DNA of 28,979 bases from NIOZ-UU13 sp049287505 (GTDB lineage: Bacteria > Planctomycetota > Phycisphaerae > Sedimentisphaerales > Anaerobacaceae). Both the position numbers and the translations under genes were made by a program. Positions 1 through 6,122 of this stretch are shown here, one piece after another. Every line of letters begins with the position of its first letter. Position 1 is the first letter of the stretch. The DNA lies in the NCBI GenBank assembly GCA_049287505.1, contig JBAQFY010000112.1, forward strand, positions 1-28,979. Direction: 5' to 3'. The notes beneath the pieces were generated by a model. The model was not told where the DNA came from, did no database searches, and was given only the letters and a program-made list of their open reading frames with translations.

Positions 1-270
1 GGATTGAAGTCCTTCCTCTTCGGAGTGCATATTTGCGGATACTATGGAGTGATAAACAACGTTAGGGTCATTTTCGAACTCAGTTGGCACCAGACCGGAA
101 GGTCTTATAAAAACACTTTGGGCATCATCGGGCATCCTGACAGAAAGAGATGTTTGGCAAAAAAATCGGAACCAGAATAGCGGTATCGACAGCAATGTCA
201 GAACAACAAAGCCGGTAGTAAAAACTTTAGCCGGATAGTTTAAGGCCGGGCCTTTTATTAGAGGCTTCAT
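1..270 (-). CDS. 5' part of a membrane-anchored protein (runs off the window)
   Basis: An open frame without stops runs from an ATG at 270-268 to the window edge, giving 90 residues beginning MKPLIKGPALNYPAK. One hydrophobic segment at about residues 15-37 (VFTTGFVVLTLLSIPLFWF) predicts a single N-terminal membrane anchor, followed by a polar, presumably extracytoplasmic region. It starts 10 nt after the stop of the upstream ABC permease and lies in the same orientation, so it is probably the last or next gene of the ABC operon. I do not recognise the family. The position suggests an accessory subunit of the exporter or a second permease-like protein, but that is inference only. Confidence 0.6.
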   Translation of the reverse strand, partial: MKPLIKGPALNYPAKVFTTGFVVLTLLSIPLFWFRFFCQTSLSVRMPDDAQSVFIRPSGLVPTEFENDPNVVYHSIVSANMHSEEEGLQS

Positions 271-280
271 AATTATATTC

Positions 281-913
281 CTAAAGTGATGTTTTCATAA
301 ACGTATGCCAGGTACGAATTAGAGAAGCGACAATAAACAGCACAAGTATAACCACGATATGCACGCCAAAACCTTTGATGAGAATCAGCGGGATAAAGAT
401 ACAGGTTAAGAAAAGCGCGCCTAACGAGGGCGTAACCGGGTTTGAGTTCCAGCCGGTTTGTAAACCGATGCAATAGATGGCAAAAGCCATTAGATATACT
501 GTTACGGATATCTCAAAAACCATACCGGTAAACATCGGGATAGGAGGAGAAAAAAGTCGCACTAAAATACCGGCTGTGATACTCAGAGGTACGAACAAAA
601 TCAGAATTACTAAAATTCCGGTGATAACTCTTGCCAGCAATATCTGATTTCTGCTCACCGCCAGAGTCGATAAAAGTGCGGAGATTTTCCTGGTCCTGTC
701 TAAATACATCTGGGTTGCGCCCATAGCACAGATGCCGAATATGACAATGGTAGCGGCCGGTACTCCAAGCCCTATTGAAAACACCGGGCCCTCTTTTGGG
801 TTATATTCGTGTACCAAAGAAAACGAAATGATGATAAAGACAGTCGAGAAAACAGCCGCCCCGATGAAATATACGATATGGTCCTGAATTTCTCTTTTTA
901 TAAGCGCAAGCAT
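281..913 (-). CDS. ABC-2 type transporter permease (second pair)
   Basis: A 210-residue integral membrane protein with about six hydrophobic segments: an N-terminal one near residues 13-33, one near 50-65, the pair ILLARVITGILVILILFVPL and its follower, VYLMAFAIYCIG, and two C-terminal segments ending LIRTWHTFMKTSL. The start MLALIKREIQDH is typical of ABC-2 permeases, in which a short cytoplasmic amphipathic stretch precedes the first membrane span. It follows the ATPase gene by 16 nt, so the two should be co-translated and form an exporter of unknown substrate. There is no periplasmic binding protein nearby, which fits export rather than import. It is short for the family (usually 230-300 residues) but has no visible interruption. 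Confidence 0.8.
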   Translation of the reverse strand: MLALIKREIQDHIVYFIGAAVFSTVFIIISFSLVHEYNPKEGPVFSIGLGVPAATIVIFGICAMGATQMYLDRTRKISALLSTLAVSRNQILLARVITGILVILILFVPLSITAGILVRLFSPPIPMFTGMVFEISVTVYLMAFAIYCIGLQTGWNSNPVTPSLGALFLTCIFIPLILIKGFGVHIVVILVLFIVASLIRTWHTFMKTSL

Positions 914-929
914 TTCTTATCTCCCGTTA

Positions 930-1832
930 TCAGCTTTCAATGTATTCCGGATTGGGTTTAGTACATTCTATAAATATGTCCTCGAGGCTCATCGGAATTT
1001 CGGTGCAGCTTGAGGGCTTAAAAGTCTCGAGAACGGTCTGTTTCTGCTTATTCCAGTTGGCAACGGTTATTACCATCTCACGGTCCCGGACTTGTTGATT
1101 TATAATCTCCGTCAAATAGAGGTTTGGCGGCGCGGATTCGGGGAAGATTACCCGCAATTTTTTAACCCGCTCTTTAAGCTCTTCCAGCGGACAATCCACA
1201 ACGAGCTTGCCGGCGGCGAGTATTCCTATCTTATCGGCGATTCGCTCGACGTCGCCGAGGATATGGGAGCAGAATAAAATGGTTCGCCCCTGCTGCTGAA
1301 TTAGGTCGATAGCAAGCTCAAGGAACTGCCGGCGGGCAACGGTATCAAGGCCCAGCGTGGGGTCGTCGAAGATAAGCAGCTCAGGGTCTATCGCCATAGC
1401 CAGCGCAAGGTTCAGTTGTGCCCGCATACCGATTGAAAGCTCCTTTACCCTGCGGTCGGTAGGCAAGCGGAATGTTTCTATCAGGTGGTTAAAAAATTCG
1501 TCGTTCCACTGCAAAGAAAGGTCTTTGCAGAGCTTAATAAGCCGCCCTACTCTGTAGTTCTGAATAAGGTTGTGGCCTTCGGCTACGTAACCGATTCGAC
1601 CGTGAACTTTGGGGGAAAGCTCTGTCGATTCGGTGTCCAAAAGGAAAGTCTCTCCACGCGTTGGCGGCTCAAGGCCCAGAAGAATCCGGATAATCGTTGT
1701 CTTGCCGGAGCCGTTTCGTCCTAACAGGCCGTAGATGCAGCCTCGCGGCACATTTAGATTGATACCGTCCAGAACGCACCGGCCGTCAAAATATTTGACC
1801 AGGTCTTTAACTACAATCACATTGTCGTTCAT
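930..1832 (-). CDS. ABC transporter ATP-binding protein (second pair)
   Basis: ATPase of an ABC-2 exporter. Motifs in order are Walker A GRNGSGKTT, signature LSIGMRAQL, Walker B LLIFDDPTLGLD, and a switch histidine in ILFCSHILGDVERI. The residue after the Walker B aspartate is Asp instead of the usual catalytic Glu (DDP for DEP), and the signature is LSIGM rather than LSGGQ. Both variants occur, as I recall, in YtrB-like exporters. About 90 C-terminal residues follow the nucleotide-binding domain. I chose the ATG at 1832 (MNDNVIVVKDLVKYF), with AGAGGA a few bases upstream, because the ABC domain starts there. A longer frame from a TTG at 1877 would overlap the preceding gene. It is paired with the permease 16 nt downstream. 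Confidence 0.88.
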   Translation of the reverse strand: MNDNVIVVKDLVKYFDGRCVLDGINLNVPRGCIYGLLGRNGSGKTTIIRILLGLEPPTRGETFLLDTESTELSPKVHGRIGYVAEGHNLIQNYRVGRLIKLCKDLSLQWNDEFFNHLIETFRLPTDRRVKELSIGMRAQLNLALAMAIDPELLIFDDPTLGLDTVARRQFLELAIDLIQQQGRTILFCSHILGDVERIADKIGILAAGKLVVDCPLEELKERVKKLRVIFPESAPPNLYLTEIINQQVRDREMVITVANWNKQKQTVLETFKPSSCTEIPMSLEDIFIECTKPNPEYIES

Positions 1833-1866
1833 CTGCTCATCCTCTATTATAAAGCCATGTTCCTTT

Positions 1867-3243
1867 CTATCGTTCAATAATAAACGTGATGTCCCAGGGC
1901 AGCAGCTTGCCCCTTTGGTCGCGCTTTTTATCGTCTCGTTCAGCGCCGCCCTCGTCGGTCAGGTCATCACCAATGCTATAAACAACAAATCCTGTTTCCA
2001 ACGCACGATATTTCAAATTTCGCCCATCGAACGGGTCAGCGGGCACGAACTCCATATAGGCGGGGACCAGATTGTCCAGAGACTCCGGCAGGTGGCCCTC
2101 GGCCAATCGATATCGCTCAACAGCAAGGGCGGTTTGTGCCGCGAGCGCCTCGGCGGTGCAGCGGGTGTCAATATCAAGCGTACGCGACAGGGCCGGCCAG
2201 AGCAAACGGGTCAGCAGTCCTCCCCGCCTGCCGCTGTTAACGTCTTTCTGGATAGAGTCATAGACCAGGAGCCGTTCGTCGGATGGCAATTCCATCGCAT
2301 CGATACACTCCTCCATTAGACCGATATAACCAAGTGCATCCCCGTAATGAAGCCCGAGCATCTTCCAGAAACCGAAGAAAAGCAGGGCTGCTCTACCCTG
2401 CGAGCCGATTTGACCCATCGTCTGTCCGACTGGCCCTCGAAAAGCACTCAGCCCGATACTTCTTTCTCCGACCAGGGCCTTTATATATCCCTCATCGCTA
2501 CGGGATTCTTTAATCCACGCTGAGAGACTAAGTAATTGTTCGTCTGTGAATTGTATTCTGTTGAGGACCCGCTCAATACTTTTGTAGGTCTGGGACTGTA
2601 CTGAATTGTGAATGAGCCTGTGGACCAGTAATGGTGCACCAATGAACCTAGCCAGGGCAAAGTTCGCACGGATGGATTCCAGGGCCTTTTCGGGGTCCCG
2701 GTTCTCGCAATGGCTCAAGGTCTCAAGACGCAGCAGCCGGGTACTGGCCCGTAGATCTTCGACCCAGGAAGTGGTCCACACCGGCCTCTCCATAAGCCCT
2801 ACCGACCCCTTGGTAAGGTCTATCGGATACCGGCTATGCTCGATGGAGGCCGCTTCATGTAACAGTGTGAGCGTTTTCTCATTGTCGGACAGGAATTTTT
2901 CCACGAGCTGCCGCGTCGAATCATCCAAAGGCTGGGTGCGTGCGGGCAACGACGCTTTGCCGAAAACGGGAACATCCCGAAGGGCGTCCTTGTCCCATTT
3001 GATATAGTTCGAGAAGGCAGCCATATATACATCGGCGGCATTCTTCGCGCCCACAGGTATATTATACCAGCGGTCCAGTTCTTCCAACGTAACAGGATAG
3101 CCCTGGTTCCGGAGGACCTCTATCTGCTTCTTAAGCTTGAGGCTTCCGGAGACCCGAAACAATACGAACAAAAGCAGCAGCAGAGCGACAATCCCCTGCC
3201 ACAGCTTAAAACGGCGACGAACACGTCTGTTTTGGCGTCCCAT
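1867..3243 (-). CDS. Membrane-anchored protein of unknown function with pseudopilin-like C-terminus
   Basis: A 458-residue protein with a very basic N-terminus (MGRQNRRVRRRFKLW) followed by one membrane segment at about residues 14-30, predicting the bulk outside the cytoplasmic membrane. The middle is mostly helical and charged. The C-terminus (TALAVERYRLAEGHLPESL, then YMEFVPADPFDG, LKYR and FVVYSIGDDLTDEGG) resembles the C-terminal part of major pseudopilins of type II secretion, where residues are ordered around a calcium-binding loop. I recall this ending in many planctomycete proteins of unknown role. It sits between two ABC exporter pairs in one operon, 82 bp after the first permease, so it may act with the exporters. 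Function is not established. Confidence 0.75.
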   Translation of the reverse strand: MGRQNRRVRRRFKLWQGIVALLLLLFVLFRVSGSLKLKKQIEVLRNQGYPVTLEELDRWYNIPVGAKNAADVYMAAFSNYIKWDKDALRDVPVFGKASLPARTQPLDDSTRQLVEKFLSDNEKTLTLLHEAASIEHSRYPIDLTKGSVGLMERPVWTTSWVEDLRASTRLLRLETLSHCENRDPEKALESIRANFALARFIGAPLLVHRLIHNSVQSQTYKSIERVLNRIQFTDEQLLSLSAWIKESRSDEGYIKALVGERSIGLSAFRGPVGQTMGQIGSQGRAALLFFGFWKMLGLHYGDALGYIGLMEECIDAMELPSDERLLVYDSIQKDVNSGRRGGLLTRLLWPALSRTLDIDTRCTAEALAAQTALAVERYRLAEGHLPESLDNLVPAYMEFVPADPFDGRNLKYRALETGFVVYSIGDDLTDEGGAERDDKKRDQRGKLLPWDITFIIER

Positions 3244-3325
3244 ATTCGTGTCCTGTTCTCCAACTTTAATGAAATTGAAGCTTCAATTTCCGGCCAAAAT
3301 CGAGCCACAAGGCGTCATTAGCTTT

Positions 3326-4069
3326 TCAATCAAGCTCACATGTAAACTGTCGCTTACTAAGTATGATAATTCCGACTACGCTGTAAAATATCGTCAGGAC
3401 TAAGCTGTGTGCTACACAAGCAACACTCTGTGTCAAGCCATACTCTCGTTTAGCTAACTTCCACAACAATTCAAAAGGTGGACCTGCATACCTGAGAAAG
3501 CCCATGAACACTTTCGTCCCGGTACTTGTATAATGAAAAGTCATCAAGAAGCCCACCAAAACATAGATAAAGATGAGGACAACAAACACGAGAAGAGAAT
3601 CATGTGCCCTCCTTACTACGACAGATACGGATGTTAACATTGCCGCCCAGGTGTTGAATAACAACCAGGATGAAAGAAGCCAAAAACTGAGATTGCCTAT
3701 GCTGCCCTTGCCCATAGCATTATGAAAAATCAATATGATGCAGCCGGCCAGAATAAGGTGCAAGGCAGCTTGTAACGATAGTCCCATTAAGCGGTAAACA
3801 TAAAGCTCTCCGAGCCAAAAAGGTTTCGTCACCAAAACACAAATTCGCCCCGAAGCTATATCATCACCGAAAATGCCGGCACTTAGCAGAAAAGGCAGCA
3901 AACAACCGCTGCAGACAAAAAGAAACGTATAAAATTCCTCCAATTCAGTTCCGGTCAATTCATGAAATAGTATGAAAATAAACCCATAAAATGCGAGCCA
4001 GCTTAAATGTACAATCCAAATATATATCTTTCGAGAAAAGGTCTCTTTTATCAGCTCATACGCTCTCAT
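3326..4069 (-). CDS. ABC-2 type transporter permease (first pair)
   Basis: A 247-residue integral membrane protein with about six hydrophobic stretches: WIVHLSWLAFYGFIFILF, the FLFVCSGCLLPFLLSAGIF region, one near residues 95-115, two central ones (LLVFVVLIFIYVLVGFLM) and a last one near VLTIFYSVVGIIIL. The segment between spans two and three (GDDIASGRICVLVTKP) matches the usual ABC-2 permease loop with an S-G-T/R turn that contacts the ATPase. It starts 3 nt after the stop of its ATPase gene, so translation is probably coupled. No substrate can be read from the sequence. The next gene begins after an 82-bp gap with no obvious terminator. Confidence 0.82.
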   Translation of the reverse strand: MRAYELIKETFSRKIYIWIVHLSWLAFYGFIFILFHELTGTELEEFYTFLFVCSGCLLPFLLSAGIFGDDIASGRICVLVTKPFWLGELYVYRLMGLSLQAALHLILAGCIILIFHNAMGKGSIGNLSFWLLSSWLLFNTWAAMLTSVSVVVRRAHDSLLVFVVLIFIYVLVGFLMTFHYTSTGTKVFMGFLRYAGPPFELLWKLAKREYGLTQSVACVAHSLVLTIFYSVVGIIILSKRQFTCELD

Positions 4070-4072
4070 AGT

Positions 4073-5041
4073 TTAATTCCTCTCGTTGTAAAGGCGCAGA
4101 AAAATGTCCTCTATATCCTCTGTCTGCAAATTGACACTTTTTATACGAGCGCCGCCTTTTGCCAGTTCGCTCACTATATTAGGGACATCATCAACATTGT
4201 CGACGGCTATCCCCAGTTCCGTATCGGATACGCCGAGCACCTGAGACGGTGACAATAATTTTTCCGCGATATAGCTGCCATTTGAAACAAGCTCGACTCG
4301 CAGCCTCCCGGCCTCGCCGGCAACTATCCTGTCGCCGAAACTGACGACCTCTCCACCGTACAGGAAAATATAATCGCTTGTCAGCTTCTCTAACTCTCCC
4401 AGGCGGTGGGAGCTTACCACAATGGCCGTGCCCGAATTGCATAAATTTTTGAGCAGCTCGCGAAGCTGGACAATACCAACCGGGTCCAGGCCGTTGCTCG
4501 GCTCATCCAGCAGCAATAACTTCGGGGCATTCATAAGCGCTACGGCCAAAGCCAGGCGCTGTCTCATACCCCGAGAGAATTCTGAGCAAGGTCTGTCGAT
4601 GAATTCCTCCATCTGCAGCTGCTGAATCGATTTGTCCGTCTGAAGAGAGATTTCTTTCCGGGATAAACCTAATAATGCTCCGTGATATCTCAGAACGGCC
4701 CGGGCGGAATAACGACCGAGAAATGACGGGTGCTCCGGCATATAACCCAGTCTGCGGTGCGCTTCTATTGACCTGGCAGGACTGCCGCAGACAGTAAGAC
4801 AACCCTCGGTTGGGAAAATAAGTCCTGCTATCAGGTTTAATAAAGTTGATTTTCCTGCGCCGTTGGGACCAATCAAGCCGATAATCTGGCCTTTGTTTAC
4901 CGACAGCGAAATCTTTTTCAAAGCACAAACGGCCTCCGAGCGGCCAAACAACAGGTTTTTATACACCTTAGTTAGCTCTTTGCATTCGACTATCGTCGTC
5001 TTATTGTTATCGTTGTATATCATTCTCTTTTTTTGCCACAA
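4073..5041 (-). CDS. ABC transporter ATP-binding protein (first pair)
   Basis: A 322-residue ATPase with Walker A GPNGAGKST, signature FSRGMRQRLALA, Walker B LLLLDEPSNGLD and switch His in VVSSHRLGEL, the standard order for ABC-2 exporters of the CcmA/YtrB group. Here the catalytic Glu is present, unlike the second ATPase of the operon. About 90 C-terminal residues after the nucleotide-binding domain form a regulatory tail (IAVDNVDDVPNIVSELAK, related to the usual ACT-like tail of this group). Start choice is open. A TTG at 5041 lies 12 nt after an AAAGGA made by the last codons of the repressor gene. An ATG at 5023 would give MIYNDNNKTT but lacks a spaced ribosome binding site. Confidence 0.88.
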   Translation of the reverse strand: MWQKKRMIYNDNNKTTIVECKELTKVYKNLLFGRSEAVCALKKISLSVNKGQIIGLIGPNGAGKSTLLNLIAGLIFPTEGCLTVCGSPARSIEAHRRLGYMPEHPSFLGRYSARAVLRYHGALLGLSRKEISLQTDKSIQQLQMEEFIDRPCSEFSRGMRQRLALAVALMNAPKLLLLDEPSNGLDPVGIVQLRELLKNLCNSGTAIVVSSHRLGELEKLTSDYIFLYGGEVVSFGDRIVAGEAGRLRVELVSNGSYIAEKLLSPSQVLGVSDTELGIAVDNVDDVPNIVSELAKGGARIKSVNLQTEDIEDIFLRLYNERN

Positions 5042-5050
5042 AAAAAACGC

Positions 5051-5446
5051 CTATCCTTTCTTCGAAGGCAAATTGAATTTGTCAACTGCGTTATTGAACC
5101 ACTCCAACAGCGTTTGACCGTCAATTTGCATATGATATGCTTCAACTGCGATTCGCTCAAGTTCCTCGGAAATGAGTTTTTTCCTGACCGACCTGCTCAA
5201 ATTACTGTCAAGATTCGCGACAAAAGCGCCGGCGCCGGCCTTGGTAACAATAATGCCCTCCTGCTCAAGCTGGCGATAGGCCTTGGCTATTGTGTTAGGG
5301 TTTATAGCAAGCTGTCCGGCTAATTGCCTTACGGTAGGCAGCTTTTCATCTTTGATGAGCCTGCCTAAGGCAATGTCGCGCTTGATTTGGTCTATTATCT
5401 GCTGGTAAACGGGCCTGTCTGATGCGTTGTCTATACGAAACTGCAT
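5051..5446 (-). CDS. GntR-family repressor, YtrA subfamily
   Basis: A 131-residue regulator that is almost entirely a GntR winged helix-turn-helix. It starts MQFRIDNASDRPVYQQ and carries IKRDIALGRL, KLPTVRQLAGQL, NPNTIAKAYRQLEQEG and a wing at TKAGAGAFVA. The short C-terminal part (about 50 residues) cannot hold a large effector domain, which is the mark of the YtrA subfamily. Known YtrA-type genes sit first in operons of ABC-2 exporters and repress them, often in response to cell-wall-active compounds. This gene is likewise first, followed by two exporter pairs. A dyad that overlaps its own promoter (5463-5485) is the likely operator, so autoregulation of the whole operon is expected. Confidence 0.9.
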   Translation of the reverse strand: MQFRIDNASDRPVYQQIIDQIKRDIALGRLIKDEKLPTVRQLAGQLAINPNTIAKAYRQLEQEGIIVTKAGAGAFVANLDSNLSRSVRKKLISEELERIAVEAYHMQIDGQTLLEWFNNAVDKFNLPSKKG

Positions 5447-5462
5447 AACTCAACCTCAATAA

Positions 5463-5485
5463 TTGTACTATTCCAACTATTACAA
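5463..5485 (-). promoter_or_regulatory. Probable YtrA-type operator dyad
   Basis: On the minus strand the 23 bases read TTGTA-A-TA-G-T, a short centre, then A-A-TA-G-TACAA. Sixteen of 23 positions agree with the reverse complement, including the outer five on each side. The dyad lies 17 nt upstream of the repressor start codon and touches the last base of the -10 hexamer, so bound repressor would cover the transcription start. Length and outer TGTA/TACA halves fit what is known of YtrA-family operators. Confidence 0.65.
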
Positions 5486-5512
5486 ATATAACATAAATTC
5501 GCCCTTTGTCAA
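5485..5512 (-). promoter_or_regulatory. sigma70-like promoter of the repressor/ABC operon
   Basis: On the minus strand a perfect TTGACA (complement of 5507-5512) is followed after 16 bases by TATATT (complement of 5485-5490). Transcription would begin near 5478, inside the operator dyad. This is the best housekeeping promoter I could find in the window. Confidence 0.7.
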
Positions 5513-5602
5513 GCACCGTCGAGAAAAAAATAAAAAATTTTTAAAAAAATTTAAGCGAGATCTCCTAACGGTCAAAAAAACGGATAAAATCTTATTGGCG
5601 GG

Positions 5603-5755
5603 TAATTAGTTCCTGTTGCGGAAACAGTATTTGTCATTCCCGCCCCGCATCGTGTGCGGGATAAACTCCAGCGGGAATCCAGTTTTTCGCTCCGGACCCC
5701 TGTTTTCGCAGGGGTGACATCGTCGAGTTTCGTTTTCCGCAACAGATACTAATTA
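5603..5755. mobile_element. MITE-like element with 22-bp terminal inverted repeats
   Basis: The left end at 5603-5624 (TAATTAGT, two bases, CTGTTGCGGAAA) is repeated inverted at 5734-5755, with 20 of 22 positions matching. The interior is about 110 bp with no reading frame. It contains a hairpin block starting GTCATTCCCGC and ending GCGGGAATCCAG, and a second hairpin ACCCCTG/CAGGGGT near 5697-5716. The ends start with TA, which would fit a TA target as used by Tc1/mariner-type elements (inference). The right end abuts the stump of an MGMT-family gene. Confidence 0.6.
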
Positions 5756-5760
5756 GAACA

Positions 5761-5898
5761 GTCGGCAGTTTGAATCCTAAATTCCCCGGAGGCGTTAAAG
5801 CTCAGGCGGCACGTTTGAAGCAGGAAGGGCATAAAATTATCTACGACAAGGGTAAAAAACCGCCAAAAGTACAAGATTTTGAAAAATCTTTAGCGTGA
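5761..5898 (+). pseudogene. 3' remnant of an MGMT/alkyltransferase-like gene
   Basis: An open stretch of 45 codons ending in TGA at 5896-5898 reads VGSLNPKFPGGVKAQAARL, then KQEGHKI, KGKKPPKVQDFEKSLA. It has no start codon of its own. I recognise it as the C-terminal end of the MGMT-family proteins related to O6-alkylguanine-DNA alkyltransferase, whose last 45 residues follow the pattern G.LN.KYPGG...Q...L..EGH....KGK...V.D.EK.L. The catalytic and helix-turn-helix parts are missing, and no upstream piece is visible in 5500-5602. The break falls 6 bp from the right end of the MITE-like element, so insertion or deletion at the element probably destroyed the gene. Confidence 0.6.
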
Positions 5899-5918
5899 AA
5901 GGCAAAAACATACCTTAA

Positions 5919-5994
5919 GCGCAACTATCCCTTGAACAGACGATAAGCTTGACGACATGAGGCAGCCTCAAGCACATCTTGGGGATAGTTGAAT
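5919..5994 (+). ncRNA. Candidate structured RNA (nested stems)
   Basis: CAACTATCCC at 5922-5931 pairs perfectly with GGGATAGTTG at 5982-5991, and inside this GCTTGA (5947-5952) pairs with TCAAGC (5968-5973). No run of T follows, so this is not a simple terminator. I cannot match it to a riboswitch class I know. It could be the leader of the protease gene, whose start lies about 130 bp downstream, or another small repeat element. Confidence 0.3.
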
Positions 5995-6066
5995 TTCTTT
6001 CAAAATTCGCAAAAAATTTCTTGCAGGAGCAGCTACTTTGTATTAAAATCTCGTTGGAATGAAGAA

Positions 6067-6086
6067 CCCTGCGGCAAGCCGCAGGG
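6067..6086 (+). repeat. Perfect GC-rich hairpin in the protease leader
   Basis: CCCTGCGGC and GCCGCAGGG flank a two-base AA centre, giving a 9-bp stem 36 bp before the ATG of the protease gene. No T tract follows. It may affect mRNA stability or translation, or be one more copy of a dispersed hairpin. Confidence 0.5.
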
Positions 6087-6122
6087 AATGTTCAAGTTCA
6101 AATTCTATTGGAGGATATTCAA

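Noticed and set aside
1833..1877. TTG start of the second ATPase
   Set aside because: The ATG at 1832 has a better spaced AGAGGA and coincides with the start of the ABC domain. The TTG would overlap the preceding gene.
1735..2319. 194-residue plus-strand open frame
   Set aside because: It is antisense to the 458-residue membrane protein and the ATPase, with no recognisable domain or ribosome binding site.
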